Below are positions 36,220 to 46,699 of a stretch of DNA of 64,000 bases, one piece after another (position 1 is the first letter of the stretch; the number at the start of each line of letters is the position of its first letter). The DNA is from Lysinibacillus xylanilyticus. Lineage in GTDB: Bacteria; Bacillota; Bacilli; Bacillales_A; Planococcaceae. The stretch spans positions 248,001 to 312,000 of the forward strand of contig NZ_MDDN01000002.1 of assembly GCF_001708185.1 (NCBI RefSeq). Direction: 5' to 3'. A model generated the notes under the pieces. The model searched no databases. It saw only the letters and a program-made list of their open reading frames with translations, and had not been told where the DNA came from. The position numbers were made by a program, and so were the translations under genes.

Positions 36220-37427
36220 TATCTATCTCCTCCTAACGCTTTACGGACAGTATGAACATCCTTATCTCCTCGGCCTGATAAACATACAACAATGATGTCA
36301 TCTGTAGACATTGTTTTTGCGAGTTTTGCTGTATAGGCAATAGCATGAGAACTTTCTAGCGCCGGTAGTATACCTTCTGTTCTACTTAGTAACTGCAAGC
36401 CCTCAAGCGCTTCACTATCTGTAATTGACTGAAATTTAGCACGCCCAATATCATGTAAATAACAATGCTCAGGACCCTTCCCCGGATAATCTAGTCCTGC
36501 TGAAATAGAATGTGCCTCCTGCACAAAGCCATTTTCATCTTGTAATAAATACATGTATGCACCGTGTAAAACTCCTAGCTGTCCACCAGCAATTGCCGCT
36601 GCATGCTTCCCTGTCTCAATGCCACTTCCCGCAGCCTCTACTCCATATAGCGCCACAGTCTCATCGTCGACAAAAGGATGAAACATACCGATTGCATTAC
36701 TGCCACCACCTATACAGGCTACGACTGCATCTGGTAAACGTCCTTCCTTTTCTAAAATTTGCTTTCTAGTTTCTTCACCAATTACACGCTGGAAATCCCT
36801 TACGATTTTTGGGAACGGATGGGGACCTAACGCTGATCCCAAAATATAATGAGTGTCCTCAACATTTGTTACCCAGTAGCGAAGAGCTGCATTGACTGCA
36901 TCCTTCAATGTTTTTGATCCTGTTTCTACAGACTCCACTTTTGTTCCAAGCAATTCCATGCGAAACACATTTAACTGCTGGCGCTCTATATCCTCGGCCC
37001 CCATAAAGACGACACATTCAAGATTTAGTAATGCACAAGCAGTAGCCGTTGCTACCCCGTGTTGCCCTGCACCTGTTTCAGCCACAATTTTCTTTTTACC
37101 CATTCGTTTTGCAAGAAGCGCTTGACCAATCGCATTATTTATCTTATGGGCTCCAGTGTGATTTAAATCTTCACGCTTTAAATAAATCTTTGCTCCGTCA
37201 AGCTCTTTTGTTAAATTTTCAGCGTAGTACAATGGTGTTTCACGACCAACGTATTGTTGTAAATAATAGGTAAGCTCATCTGTGAATAATGGATCTTTCA
37301 TTGCCTCATCATAAGCTGTCTCTAGTCCTAACAAAGCTGTCATTAATGTTTCTGGAACATATTGTCCACCAAATTTTCCGTAACGACCTTCCTTCGAAGG
37401 AACACTATTTGCAATTGAATTCCCCAT
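36219..37427 (-). CDS. trpB: Tryptophan synthase beta chain
   Basis: The PLP enzyme that joins indole and serine, 402 residues. The PLP lysine lies in [11 protein letters not shown] near residue 92, the substrate loop in [12 protein letters not shown], and the phosphate-binding [12 protein letters not shown] near residue 235. The sequence begins with [14 protein letters not shown] as expected. It overlaps trpF and trpA by one base on either side (TAATG junctions), so the genes are translationally coupled. Confidence 0.98.
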   Translation of the reverse strand: MGNSIANSVPSKEGRYGKFGGQYVPETLMTALLGLETAYDEAMKDPLFTDELTYYLQQYVGRETPLYYAENLTKELDGAKIYLKREDLNHTGAHKINNAIGQALLAKRMGKKKIVAETGAGQHGVATATACALLNLECVVFMGAEDIERQQLNVFRMELLGTKVESVETGSKTLKDAVNAALRYWVTNVEDTHYILGSALGPHPFPKIVRDFQRVIGEETRKQILEKEGRLPDAVVACIGGGSNAIGMFHPFVDDETVALYGVEAAGSGIETGKHAAAIAGGQLGVLHGAYMYLLQDENGFVQEAHSISAGLDYPGKGPEHCYLHDIGRAKFQSITDSEALEGLQLLSRTEGILPALESSHAIAYTAKLAKTMSTDDIIVVCLSGRGDKDVHTVRKALGGDR

Positions 37428-38041
37428 TATGCTCTTCCCTTCTTGACTGCGTGAATAAATGCATTAATTTTTGTTAAATCTTTTACACCGTCTGTCTCCA
37501 CACCACTCGAAACATCTACCATATATGGCGACACAAGTGACACTGCCTCTTCAATATTCTCAACCTTTAAACCACCAGCTAACATTAACTTATCTTGCGG
37601 AATCCCTACCAATTCAAGAAGGTTCCAATCAAACGTATGACCACTACCTCCTTTAAAATCCGTCCCTGGAGCATCGAATAAGTAATAGTCCACATCATAA
37701 TTAGCAGCTACCTGAACATCTTCAGCACAACGTACGGACAATGCTTTGATTGCTGGATAGCCTTGTTCATGAATAAAATCTGGTGTTTCCTCCCCGTGAT
37801 ATTGCACGTAATCTAAAGGGACGCTCTCCACTGCAGTTCTTAATTCTTGTGCGCTTGGATTGACAAAAACACCGATTTTTAAAATCCCTGCTGGCACATG
37901 TTTTGCTAATTGCTGAGCTTGTTCAATTGTCACTTGACGCTTACTAGGAGCAAAGACAAAACCAATTGCATCCGCTCCTGCCTTTATAGCTGCTTGCACA
38001 TGGTGTTGTTCCTGCAGTCCACAAATCTTTACCTTTGTCAT
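37427..38041 (-). CDS. trpF: Phosphoribosylanthranilate isomerase
   Basis: An Amadori-rearrangement enzyme of the tryptophan pathway, 204 residues, a TIM barrel. [14 protein letters not shown] holds the catalytic Cys7. [14 protein letters not shown] and the phosphate-binding [13 protein letters not shown] and DVSSGVE complete the set, with the catalytic Asp in YLFDAPG. It overlaps trpC by four bases (ATGA). Confidence 0.97.
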   Translation of the reverse strand: MTKVKICGLQEQHHVQAAIKAGADAIGFVFAPSKRQVTIEQAQQLAKHVPAGILKIGVFVNPSAQELRTAVESVPLDYVQYHGEETPDFIHEQGYPAIKALSVRCAEDVQVAANYDVDYYLFDAPGTDFKGGSGHTFDWNLLELVGIPQDKLMLAGGLKVENIEEAVSLVSPYMVDVSSGVETDGVKDLTKINAFIHAVKKGRA

Positions 38042-38829
38042 ACAGTTGCTCCCACCTTATTTACCTGTAAACTTTGTAAAGCAGCTCCAACATCACCACT
38101 ACGCATTAATGCTTCACCGACAAGTACACCACTAGCTCCCATAGATGCCACTGCTTTCGCATCTTCTTGTGTCCAAATACCGCTTTCACTGATTAATACC
38201 CGCTCCTCTTTGAACGGGAAAGCCTCAGCAATTTCACGAGTCCGTTCTAAGCTCACCTCAAAAGTGCGTAAATCTCGGTTATTGACGCCAATTAGCTTAG
38301 CTCCTACTGCAATAGCACGTTCAAGCTCCTCAAGGTCATGCACTTCAACTAACACCTCTAAATCCAAGCTTTTTGCATAGCTATACAAGTCACGTAATGC
38401 CTCATCTGTTAACGCAGCTACAATTAATAAAATAATAGATGCACCTGATGCCTTAGCAAATCGAATTTGCACACGATCAATTATAAAATCCTTACAAAGA
38501 AGTGGCGTTTGAACTGCATTCGCAACTGCTTCCAAATCATCAAAGGAGCCTTTAAAAAACTTTTTATCTGTTAAAATAGAAATTGCCGCTGCCCCTGCTT
38601 GTGCATAAATTTTTGCTTGTGCAACTGGATCTGCTCCTTCTGCAATTAGCCCCTTTGAAGGTGAAGCACGTTTCATTTCTGAAATAACCTGCAATGTTTC
38701 AGCTTTTCGCAATAGCTCAAATAGTAATGGACGCGGTTTTTCTATAAAATTTGCTAATGGATCGGGCTGTTCAAGTAAAGCACTAACTTCGATTTTTTTT
38801 TGTTTGAGAATTTTATTTAAAATATTCAT
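38038..38829 (-). CDS. trpC: Indole-3-glycerol phosphate synthase
   Basis: Closes the indole ring from CdRP, 263 residues. The family motifs are ISEMKRASPSKG near residue 50, LTDKKFFKGSFDDL, LLCKDFIIDRVQI with the catalytic lysine, GVNNRDLRTFEV, and ISESGIWTQEDA. It overlaps trpD by four bases and trpF by four bases. Confidence 0.97.
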   Translation of the reverse strand: MNILNKILKQKKIEVSALLEQPDPLANFIEKPRPLLFELLRKAETLQVISEMKRASPSKGLIAEGADPVAQAKIYAQAGAAAISILTDKKFFKGSFDDLEAVANAVQTPLLCKDFIIDRVQIRFAKASGASIILLIVAALTDEALRDLYSYAKSLDLEVLVEVHDLEELERAIAVGAKLIGVNNRDLRTFEVSLERTREIAEAFPFKEERVLISESGIWTQEDAKAVASMGASGVLVGEALMRSGDVGAALQSLQVNKVGATV

Positions 38830-39857
38830 TGTTGGACCTCCACTTCTTTAATGTTCTCACTATAAGCAACGACTGCCTCTAATTTTCGGCGTGCACGCCC
38901 GCTAAAAATACTATCCTTCGCCATTTCTACACCCTCTTTAACAGTTTCAGCAACACCATAGCTGAACAGCCCTATACCAACATTCAACAAAACTGTATCA
39001 AAGTAAGCACTTTGTTCTCCGGCTAATAATTTACGCATAATAGCAGCATTTTCATCTGCATTGCCTCCTCGAATAGCCTCTAACGGTGCATAACTAAGAC
39101 CTGCATCCTCTGCGGTTAATGAAAATGGAATTAAGTCTCCCTTATCTACTAAGACAAACGTATTTTGACCTGCTAATGACGCCTCATCTAAACCTTGAGG
39201 CCCTGAAACGACCATTGCACGTTTCCGCCCAAGCATTTGTAAGACGGAGGCATATTCCATGACAAAATTAGGACGATTAATGCCCGTAAATTGTGTTGAT
39301 AAAGGCACTGGATTTGTAAGTGGACCGACGAGATTAAAGATAGTTGGCTTGCCTAGTGCTCGACGAACCTCTCCAATTCTCTTTAATTTCGGATGCACAT
39401 TTGGAGCATATAAAAAAGCAATCCCTTCTTTCTCTAACAGATCAACAGTTTGTTCAATGGCAATATTCGTATGAATCCCAAGTGCTTCTAAAACATCCGC
39501 GCTTCCCGATGCTGAAGAAATTTTACGATTTCCGTGCTTCGCCATTTTGACACCAGCCCCGGCTAGTACAAAGGCGGAAGCAGTGCTAATATTAAATGTA
39601 TTGAGCCCATCGCCACCAGTACCGCAATTATCCATATATACGCCCGCTTTTGCTGGTACATCTAGTGCAAACGAACGCATAATAGTTGCTAATGCCGCTA
39701 CTTCATGTGCAGTCTCACCTTTCACTGATATTGCCGTTAAAAAGCTTGCGATTTCTTCCTTTGGTGTATCATCATGGAAGATCCATTTTGCTGCCTGTAG
39801 CATTTCCTCATACATTAAATGCTCTCGCTGTTGTACTTTTTGACGAATATCTTCCAT
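38826..39857 (-). CDS. trpD: Anthranilate phosphoribosyltransferase
   Basis: Transfers the phosphoribosyl group to anthranilate, 343 residues. The PRPP site DNCGTGGDGLNTFNIST lies near residue 80, followed by KHGNRKISSASGSADVLEALG and the GPLTNP loop. It starts two bases after the trpE stop. A complete trpD supports the idea that anthranilate is made or taken up by this organism, although the operon's TrpE looks inactive. Confidence 0.97.
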   Translation of the reverse strand: MEDIRQKVQQREHLMYEEMLQAAKWIFHDDTPKEEIASFLTAISVKGETAHEVAALATIMRSFALDVPAKAGVYMDNCGTGGDGLNTFNISTASAFVLAGAGVKMAKHGNRKISSASGSADVLEALGIHTNIAIEQTVDLLEKEGIAFLYAPNVHPKLKRIGEVRRALGKPTIFNLVGPLTNPVPLSTQFTGINRPNFVMEYASVLQMLGRKRAMVVSGPQGLDEASLAGQNTFVLVDKGDLIPFSLTAEDAGLSYAPLEAIRGGNADENAAIMRKLLAGEQSAYFDTVLLNVGIGLFSYGVAETVKEGVEMAKDSIFSGRARRKLEAVVAYSENIKEVEVQQ

Positions 39858-39859
39858 TA

Positions 39860-41206
39860 CTAGTGACCTCCTGCTTTTTCAACTAATTGTAAAAACCCCT
39901 GTTCGTCCTCTTCTACTTGTTTTAAAACTTCCTTAACATTTGTGTATTTGGTTACCATTACAGCTGACTGCATATGCATCGTTTCATTTTCAAAGACAAT
40001 GGATTTCCCTAGTAAAGCAAAATCAAGATGACCGTTAAAACCAATAAATCCGATAGCTCCTCTTAATATCTCAACGGTTTGACGATATTTCTTTGGAAGC
40101 CCTGTTGATGGTAAGGATGGTAACGTCGCAGCTAATACATCCAAAGCATGAAGCATCGGTAAAATTTGACCCTCGACTCTCGATGTCATGTGTAATGAAT
40201 GCTTTGAACGCTCAATTCTCATCTCCTCAATGACTTGAATGGAATCTCGGAAGCACACGGACTGAAGCTCCTGTTGAACAGCAGATACAAGTACAGCATG
40301 TGACTTCCTAATATCTGTGTTGTTATATAGCTTTCGTTCATTTTCCAAATCTTCACTTTTTACGGAACCTCTAGGAAATGACCCCTCTGTTGGTGTTGCA
40401 ATTACACGCTCATCTTGTACTCGAATTAGACTTTCGGGAGATGTTCCCAAAACAATATGATCCTCAAATTCTACATAATACATATAGGGAGCAGGATGTT
40501 TTTTACGCAATTGACGATATAAAGTGAAAGCATCCCCTTGTAAATTCGCTAACAAACGCTGTGACAGTACGACCCTTGTAATATCTTTATCCAAGGAAGC
40601 TTTGATAGATGTAAGGGTTGTCGCAAATTGTTCATTCGTTGTCGTTTCGAGCGGCTGATAACTACATGTTTTATCCTCATCCTCTCTGCCCTTTAACAGT
40701 TGCTCAGCCAGCTCCTCTAAATTTGGTTCTTTCTTTTCTGCATCAATATTCGTATGAATTAATGTAACTTCGTCTGTTATATGATCAAACACAATGACTG
40801 TCTCATACACATGGAAGTGCACTTCTGGTAACTGCACTTTATCCTGCGCAGTAGTTAATACCGACGTTGCCCTCTTACCAACAAAGCCTACAGCTCCACC
40901 GGAAAACGGGAATTGTGTCGTATTGGAGATACGTGGCATTAATCTCTTCAGTAAGACGAAAAGGTCGCCTTTATGCGTATACGTTTTTCCAGTCTTATAT
41001 GAATATTCCTGAATCTCATCTCCAAAGCCTATATATGTTTTTCTTGGATTTGCACCGATAAAAGAAAAGCGTCCTGCTCCCTCATGCTGTGCCGAACTCT
41101 CTAGCAAAAATTTGTAATTGCCTTGTAAGCGTCTAAAAATTAAAATCGGCGTTAAAGAATCAGCATTAATGGTTTTCATTGTTGTTCTTGAACTCGTCGA
41201 TAACAT
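39860..41206 (-). CDS. trpE: TrpE-like chorismate-binding protein with degenerate active site
   Basis: It occupies the place of anthranilate synthase component I, 448 residues against about 515 in B. subtilis. The N-terminal part keeps the tryptophan-site motif (FLLESS near residue 35) and RFSFIGANP. In the chorismate domain, compared by eye with B. subtilis TrpE, the key motifs are altered: IAGTRKRG reads TEGSFPRG, ERAEHVMLVDLGRND reads IRKSHAVLVSAVQQE, PAGTVSGAPK reads PSLPSTGLPK, AIRT reads LGKS, and AGAGIVADSVPE reads SAVMVTKYTNVK. Both magnesium glutamates are lost. Only the SHVMH histidine region (KHSLH) persists. ATG 41206 follows AAGGAG. No trpG is in the operon. It may be a sensor or a strongly diverged enzyme. 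Confidence 0.8.
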   Translation of the reverse strand: MLSTSSRTTMKTINADSLTPILIFRRLQGNYKFLLESSAQHEGAGRFSFIGANPRKTYIGFGDEIQEYSYKTGKTYTHKGDLFVLLKRLMPRISNTTQFPFSGGAVGFVGKRATSVLTTAQDKVQLPEVHFHVYETVIVFDHITDEVTLIHTNIDAEKKEPNLEELAEQLLKGREDEDKTCSYQPLETTTNEQFATTLTSIKASLDKDITRVVLSQRLLANLQGDAFTLYRQLRKKHPAPYMYYVEFEDHIVLGTSPESLIRVQDERVIATPTEGSFPRGSVKSEDLENERKLYNNTDIRKSHAVLVSAVQQELQSVCFRDSIQVIEEMRIERSKHSLHMTSRVEGQILPMLHALDVLAATLPSLPSTGLPKKYRQTVEILRGAIGFIGFNGHLDFALLGKSIVFENETMHMQSAVMVTKYTNVKEVLKQVEEDEQGFLQLVEKAGGH

Positions 41207-41452
41207 AATTATCAAGCTCCTTCTTTAATATTCCTAAATAGAATGTAAGACTTTTAAAGGTTTAGCCGCTGAATAGACGTTTGTTGAATAAAAGGCCCTA
41301 CTTCAAATGTGGAGCGAGGCACAATGTAGCTTTCTCAATCTTTCATGCACCTGCCTTTCCGCCGACTGACTATCAAAGCTCCTCAGTTTGTTGCCACAAA
41401 CACTATTAGGTCTTAACTTGCCGTTTTTCGACAGGAGACTCTGAGAAAAAAT

Positions 41453-41497
41453 AAAAAAAGTCCTCTGCAAAAAGGATTTTTCCTAATTGCAGAGGAC
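41453..41497 (-). terminator. T-box attenuator terminator of the trp operon
   Basis: GTCCTCTGCAA pairs perfectly with TTGCAGAGGAC around a 16-base region with an inner stem. On the minus strand it is followed by seven T. Confidence 0.88.
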
Positions 41498-41882
41498 GAT
41501 CATGACCGCGTTGCCACCTCATATTAGAGCATATTTGCTCTCCCTTATGTACTCAACCTTAGTTCGCCAGTTAAATTGACGTATCTTTTGGGTTAATGGC
41601 AAAAGATTTATCTAAGTGGAAGCACCTCCCTATAACGTGGGGAATCCGTTCGCTATCATCAATTTCGCCTTAGCGTAATTGCATCCTGATTAAGCGACTC
41701 TCATAAGTCCATTCACATAAGCTACAAATCAGTTTGCACCATCCACTGACTCTCTAAATTGCACACTTATGCTACTACTCTTATTCAACAATTTCTCAGC
41801 TATTCTCATCTAAACTCAGCTCATCTGTTCTAAGGCTGATCTCGCTCCCGAGACCTCCTAGCCTGTACCGAACAAAAAGTTA
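41453..41882 (-). promoter_or_regulatory. Tryptophan T-box riboswitch
   Basis: The T-box AGGTGGCAACGCGG (41506-41519, minus) precedes the terminator. Stem I carries GTGAATGGACTTATGAGAG, in which TGG (41709-41711, minus) is the specifier, followed by the usual purine. It therefore senses uncharged tRNA-Trp and controls trpEDCFBA. The 230 bases between the terminator and trpE (41222-41452) hold no obvious feature. Confidence 0.92.
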
Positions 41883-41887
41883 GCCTT

Positions 41888-41916
41888 ATTTTATGCCATA
41901 CTAGTAAAATTGTCAA
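41888..41916 (-). promoter_or_regulatory. Sigma-A promoter of the trp operon
   Basis: On the minus strand TTGACA (41911-41916), 17 bases, then TAAAAT (41888-41893). Confidence 0.78.
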
Positions 41917-42116
41917 TTAATTCAGATAAAAATTGAGAATGTTAGAAAAATTCCATCGCTAACTACAGGAAAATTTAACCTTACTATTTTATGTAAAAGG
42001 GGATTAAAACTGCCTACTTTTGAGTATTTTTCAAGTATTGACCTAAAAAAAATATCAAGTTATATTAACTTTAGAACTTGGATTCTCTAATACAATTAAA
42101 GAAAGTAGGAACGAAT

Positions 42117-43805
42117 ATGTCCGTTCGTAAAAAACTAAATATTGGTTTTATTTCACTCACTTTTTTCCTTTTAGTGTCAAGTATTATTTCATTTATTCAA
42201 TTTAAGTCGGTTGAAGGAGATATAGTAGAGGTACTTGATCACAGAATCGTGCAAATCCGATTAACAGAGAAAATACGACAGGAGCTTGCCTCACAAGGGC
42301 TATTTTTAAACGCTTATATTCTAAGTAATAAGGATGAAGAGACAAAAGAAACTTTAGATTATTATGAAAAAGTATTGCCCGAAACGATTAATGAACTTTC
42401 AGGCATTGTTCGTTCCGATTACACAAAAGATATTATGAAGCAAGTAACTGAATTACAGAAAGATTTACAAACAAGCTCTGATAAAGCTAGACAAGCATTC
42501 AATAATGGAAATACAGATTTAGCATTGTCATACATAAATAAAGAAGTTTCAAAAATCAGTGATGAAATTTACTTTCTAACTAGTGATTTATTAGATTATC
42601 ATGATAAAAATCTTGAACAAGTCAAAACAAGTGTTGTTCAAACAGTTGCACGAGCTATTATTATTTCGATTGTCTTACTTTTTTTAAGTGCAATCGTTGG
42701 TTTTTATTTTATGCATTTTGTAAAAACTTCTATCACCACACCGCTTCTTAAAGTGATTGACGCAGCCGATACATTAGCAAAAGGCGATTTAACGATTGCT
42801 CAACTTGAACATAACGCTAAAGATGAAATTGGTACACTTGCAGTAGCAGTAAATAAATTAAAACAAAACTTATCTGTATTAATAAAAAATGTTCAGGACA
42901 ACGCTATACATTTATCTGCTGCGTCTGAAGAGCTTTCCGCAAGCACAGAAGAAGTGACAGCAACTTCAAATGACATTACACATCGTGTACAAGATACGAC
43001 AAATCATTTATCTTCAGCTGCTAGTGTCTCTCAGCAAAGTGCGATCGCTATGGATGAAACAGCTGCTGGTGTACAACGAATTGCTGAAGCTACACAAACT
43101 TTGCATCACAATGCCATGAATATGACACAACTTGCCCATACAGGAGGCAAAACGATTTCAACGGCTAAAGAACAGATGGATACAATTTCAGAGACTACTA
43201 CTCAAATTGCCGATTTAACGCAGAAACTAAGTAAGCAATCTGAAGAAATTGGACAAATTACAAAAGTGATTACTACGATTACTGAACAAACAAATTTACT
43301 AGCACTGAATGCTGCCATCGAAGCAGCACGAGCTGGTGAGCATGGCAAAGGCTTCGCGGTTGTAGCAGATGAGGTACGAAAGCTTGCAGAGGAATCACAT
43401 CAATCTGCTGGTCAAATTGTCGCTCTCACAAATGAAATTCAAACGGATACACGTAATGTGGCAGCTGCTGTTGATGCAGGATTAGCATCTGTCCAGGATG
43501 GCGTAGCGAAAATTCACGAAGCAGGAGATGCATTCTATTCCATTACAGAATCTGTTCAAACATTTACCGATCAAATCGAGGATATTTCAGCCACTTCAGA
43601 ACAGATTTCAGCAAGTGCTGAAGAAGTAGCTGCCTCTGTAACAGAAATTGCAAATGGCTCGAGCGTTTCAGCGAGTAATGCACAAATCATCGCTGAAGCA
43701 GTAGATGAGCAGGCAGCAACCATGCAGCAAGTTAATGAGGTAGCGGAGGAGTTAAGCAGCAACGCTCAGCAGCTGCAGTCTTTACTACAACAATTTAAAC
43801 TTTAA
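42117..43805 (+). CDS. Methyl-accepting chemotaxis protein
   Basis: A membrane chemoreceptor of 562 residues. TM1 is about residues 8-28, then a helical extracellular sensor of about 145 residues (four-helix-bundle type, rich in E/K/Q), TM2 about 177-199, a HAMP domain (about 200-252) and a long coiled-coil signalling domain. The conserved tip, [20 protein letters not shown], continues into [20 protein letters not shown] longer frame begins at TTG 42078, but ATG 42117 has an AGGA site and starts with the positive MSVRKK before TM1. It stands alone, followed by a terminator. The ligand is unknown. Confidence 0.94.
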   Translation: MSVRKKLNIGFISLTFFLLVSSIISFIQFKSVEGDIVEVLDHRIVQIRLTEKIRQELASQGLFLNAYILSNKDEETKETLDYYEKVLPETINELSGIVRSDYTKDIMKQVTELQKDLQTSSDKARQAFNNGNTDLALSYINKEVSKISDEIYFLTSDLLDYHDKNLEQVKTSVVQTVARAIIISIVLLFLSAIVGFYFMHFVKTSITTPLLKVIDAADTLAKGDLTIAQLEHNAKDEIGTLAVAVNKLKQNLSVLIKNVQDNAIHLSAASEELSASTEEVTATSNDITHRVQDTTNHLSSAASVSQQSAIAMDETAAGVQRIAEATQTLHHNAMNMTQLAHTGGKTISTAKEQMDTISETTTQIADLTQKLSKQSEEIGQITKVITTITEQTNLLALNAAIEAARAGEHGKGFAVVADEVRKLAEESHQSAGQIVALTNEIQTDTRNVAAAVDAGLASVQDGVAKIHEAGDAFYSITESVQTFTDQIEDISATSEQISASAEEVAASVTEIANGSSVSASNAQIIAEAVDEQAATMQQVNEVAEELSSNAQQLQSLLQQFKL

Positions 43806-43816
43806 TAGACCATTAC

Positions 43817-43864
43817 AAAAGAAACTGTTGCTTTTCCGAAGAAAGCAAACAGTTTCTTTTTTTG
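43817..43864 (+). terminator. Terminator after the chemoreceptor gene
   Basis: AAAGAAACTGTTGCTTT pairs with AAAGCAAACAGTTTCTTT (one bulge), followed by seven T on the plus strand. Confidence 0.88.
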
Positions 43865-43920
43865 TATTAAAAAGGTTCTGCATTAAATGTTGTGGATGAA
43901 GTAATCCGTCTGTTCAACTC

Positions 43921-44004
43921 TTCTATCCGTCGCTTTGCCTTTTCTATCCGTCACTTTGCCTTTTCTATCCGTCGCCTCGCCTTTTCTATCCGTCCATTTC
44001 AGCT
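43921..44004. repeat. Four tandem 21-bp units
   Basis: TTCTATCCGTC begins units at 43921, 43942, 43963 and 43984, exactly 21 bases apart, with CGCTTTGCCTT-type second halves. It lies between the convergent chemoreceptor and secDF genes. Confidence 0.85.
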
Positions 44005-44036
44005 CTTCATTCCCTCTCTATTATTTTCCATAAAAA

Positions 44037-44067
44037 AAACAGGGAAAGAAATATTTCCTTCCCTGTT
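44037..44067 (-). terminator. Terminator of secDF
   Basis: AACAGGGAA and GAAAT pair with ATTTC and TTCCCTGTT, and the minus strand continues with eight T. Confidence 0.85.
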
Positions 44068-44085
44068 TCGTATTATAAGCTGACG

Positions 44086-46353
44086 TTAAACAGTAGGTTC
44101 ATCAGTTCCCCATTGTTTTTTCTCTTTTTTGTGGATTTGTCCATCTGATTTTTTCATTTCACGAACTTTTAATGAATACCAGATTTGTGCAGCGATACAT
44201 ATTGAAGAATACATACCTGTGATCAAACCAACTAATAACGCAATTGAGAAGTTTTGAATCGATGGTGCACCTAGAATAAGAAGTGCCACTGTAACGATAA
44301 TAACCGTTAACACCGTGTTAACAGATCGACCCATCGTTTGACGAAGTGATTTGTTAACGATATCCGCTAATACTTCGCGGTCCTTAATTGTATCATATCG
44401 ATTTAAGTTTTCACGCATTCGGTCAAATGTAACAATCGTATCATTAATAGAGTAACCGACAATCGTCAGTACAGCAGCAATGAACGTAATATCGACTTCT
44501 AAGCGCATAAAGCTAAATACAGCAACAATCAAGAATACGTCATGTATTAACGAGGCAATTGCCCCAACACCCATGCGCCACTCGAAACGAATTGCTACAT
44601 AGATAATGATACCAATAGCCGCAATTGATAATGCTTTTATCGCATTTTTCGCAAGCTCTTTACCGACAGTAGGTGACACAGTACTTACCCCAGGTTCATG
44701 ACCATATTTTTCGCCAGCTTCTTTTTTGATTTTTAAAATTTCTGCTTGTGAAAGATCATGTTTATAACGGATAACCGCTGAGTTACTCTTTTCACCTGTA
44801 AGAACGATATCTTCCGATGAGAAGCCAATGCTATCTAAATAATTTGATACTTCTTCCTTAGTTAAAGTTTGATCTGCTTCAATTTGAACACGTGTACCAC
44901 TTGAGAAATCAATACCAAGGTTTAAGCGGAAAATACCTAGAACCACTAAACCAGACACTAAAATAGCTAATGAGAATGTATAGAATTTCTTACGGTTGTG
45001 CACAAAATCAAAACGATCAAATTTCGTTGATAAATCTAATGTACCGATATTTTCATCCAAGCTATGCTGTTTAGATTTTGCAATACCAAACCATGCTGAA
45101 CTGTTGAAATATCCACTGTTGACAAGTAGTCCTAATAGTACTCGAGACCCCCAAACAGCTGTTAGGAAGCTGAGTAAAATACTGATAATTAAAGTTGTTG
45201 CAAACCCTTTAACTGAACTTGTCCCGAATTGGAATAGTACAGCTGCTGCTAATAATGTCGTTAGCTGTGCATCGATAATCGCTGATAGGGACTGCTTTGA
45301 ACCAATCTGGAATGCTTGTTTCACCGAATAACCGACACGTAGTTCCTCACGAATACGTTCTGCCGCTAGAATATTCGCGTCTACCGCCATCCCTATACCA
45401 AGCACGATTGCTGCAATACCTGGAAGTGTTAACACTGCATTAATCCAGTCAAACACAACTAATACTAGGAAAGTGAAAATAGTAAGTGTAATGATGGAAA
45501 TAAAGCCAGGTAAACGATAGTAGAATAGCATAAATAAGAAGATAATGACTACGCCGATAACACCTGCGAAGACTGTACTCTTCAATGCTTCATCACCGAA
45601 TTGTGCACCAACTGAAGTAGAATACATTTCTGTAAGCTTAACAGGAAGTGCCCCAGCATTTAAAATACCTGATAAATTTTTTGTTTCGTCAACTGAGAAG
45701 TTACCGCTAATCATTACATCAGTTGTATTTAATGTTTGGGTAACTTGTGCAGCCGATGCATAACGAGGCTTCGCTTTTTGTGATTCAGCTTTATATGAAT
45801 CAACACCCTCTTCAAAGTCTAACCAAATAACGAGTAAGTTTTCACCTGGTGGTTTCGCCGCAATCTTACTTGTAACATCGGCAAATTTTTTCGCATCCTT
45901 TAACGTTAGCGATACAATTGGACGATTTTGCTGATCAAATGAATCTTTAGCGCCACCTGGCTTTAAGTCATTACCATCTAGTAATACATTGTCATCGACA
46001 TCACGAATTGTTAAATTCGCAGAAGTAGACAATAATTCACGTGCTGATTCTTGATCTTCGACACCAGCTAATTGCACACGAATACGATTGTTGTCTTCAA
46101 CCTGAATGCTCGGTTCACTTACCCCGATCGCATTTACACGTTCACCAAGTGCTGTTGCAGTTGCTGTCATAACATCCTGTGTAATTTTTTGTCCTTCTTT
46201 TAATTCTGTTACCTCATAAAGAACCTCAAACCCGCCCTGTAAGTCAAGACCAAGCTTAATGTCCTTTAAGACGCCGCCTACAGTCGTACCAATGGTTGCT
46301 GTAAAGATCACCAAAAGCAGTACGAATGCAACTATACGACTTTTTAGTTTCAT
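44086..46353 (-). CDS. secDF: Protein translocase subunit SecDF (fused)
   Basis: A single 755-residue protein joining SecD and SecF, as in Bacillus. It uses the proton gradient to help pull proteins through SecYEG. SecD part: TM1 (about 8-28), LGLDLQGGFEVLYEV, a large external domain to about residue 255, and GIAAIVLGIGMAVDANILAAERIREE in TM4-5. SecF part from about residue 430: NLGIDFSSGTRV, then LTIVGYSINDTIVTFDRMREN near residue 665. The C-terminus is a short basic tail. comN and spoVB lie upstream and yajC is nearby, the usual export neighbourhood. Confidence 0.97.
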   Translation of the reverse strand: MKLKSRIVAFVLLLVIFTATIGTTVGGVLKDIKLGLDLQGGFEVLYEVTELKEGQKITQDVMTATATALGERVNAIGVSEPSIQVEDNNRIRVQLAGVEDQESARELLSTSANLTIRDVDDNVLLDGNDLKPGGAKDSFDQQNRPIVSLTLKDAKKFADVTSKIAAKPPGENLLVIWLDFEEGVDSYKAESQKAKPRYASAAQVTQTLNTTDVMISGNFSVDETKNLSGILNAGALPVKLTEMYSTSVGAQFGDEALKSTVFAGVIGVVIIFLFMLFYYRLPGFISIITLTIFTFLVLVVFDWINAVLTLPGIAAIVLGIGMAVDANILAAERIREELRVGYSVKQAFQIGSKQSLSAIIDAQLTTLLAAAVLFQFGTSSVKGFATTLIISILLSFLTAVWGSRVLLGLLVNSGYFNSSAWFGIAKSKQHSLDENIGTLDLSTKFDRFDFVHNRKKFYTFSLAILVSGLVVLGIFRLNLGIDFSSGTRVQIEADQTLTKEEVSNYLDSIGFSSEDIVLTGEKSNSAVIRYKHDLSQAEILKIKKEAGEKYGHEPGVSTVSPTVGKELAKNAIKALSIAAIGIIIYVAIRFEWRMGVGAIASLIHDVFLIVAVFSFMRLEVDITFIAAVLTIVGYSINDTIVTFDRMRENLNRYDTIKDREVLADIVNKSLRQTMGRSVNTVLTVIIVTVALLILGAPSIQNFSIALLVGLITGMYSSICIAAQIWYSLKVREMKKSDGQIHKKEKKQWGTDEPTV

Positions 46354-46374
46354 TTATAAATCCTCCTCGAATAG

Positions 46375-46394
46375 GTGTAAGAGCGTTCTTACAC
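46375..46394 (-). other. Hairpin in the secDF leader
   Basis: GTGTAAGA and TCTTACAC form a perfect eight-base stem with a four-base loop, ending about ten bases before the GAGGAGG ribosome-binding site. The rest of the 46354-46600 gap shows nothing further. Confidence 0.4.
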
Positions 46395-46600
46395 TACAAA
46401 CAAGTATAATTGCAATTCCTTTTGAAACGTTTATTCCCCCTTTTCCTATAGAATAATGTAGCCTGTGCTTCAAAAGGATTACTCTACTTATTTCAATCGT
46501 TCATAACGCGCAAATTTATCCCTGTATGAATAGGTGTTAAGCCTCCAACTTCAGTTAAGAATCATAAGGAGGGTTTTCAGTAAAATTATTTTTACAAATA

Positions 46601-46638
46601 AAAAAAGCGCAACACACTCATTATGAAACACGTTGCGC
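46601..46638 (-). terminator. Terminator of comN
   Basis: GCGCAAC pairs with GTTGCGC around an 18-base loop with some inner pairing. On the minus strand seven T follow. Confidence 0.78.
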
Positions 46639-46699
46639 TCGGTGTCAATTCAACACTTTTAGTATTCTATTATTATTTGACAAATTTCACATAGTCTTC

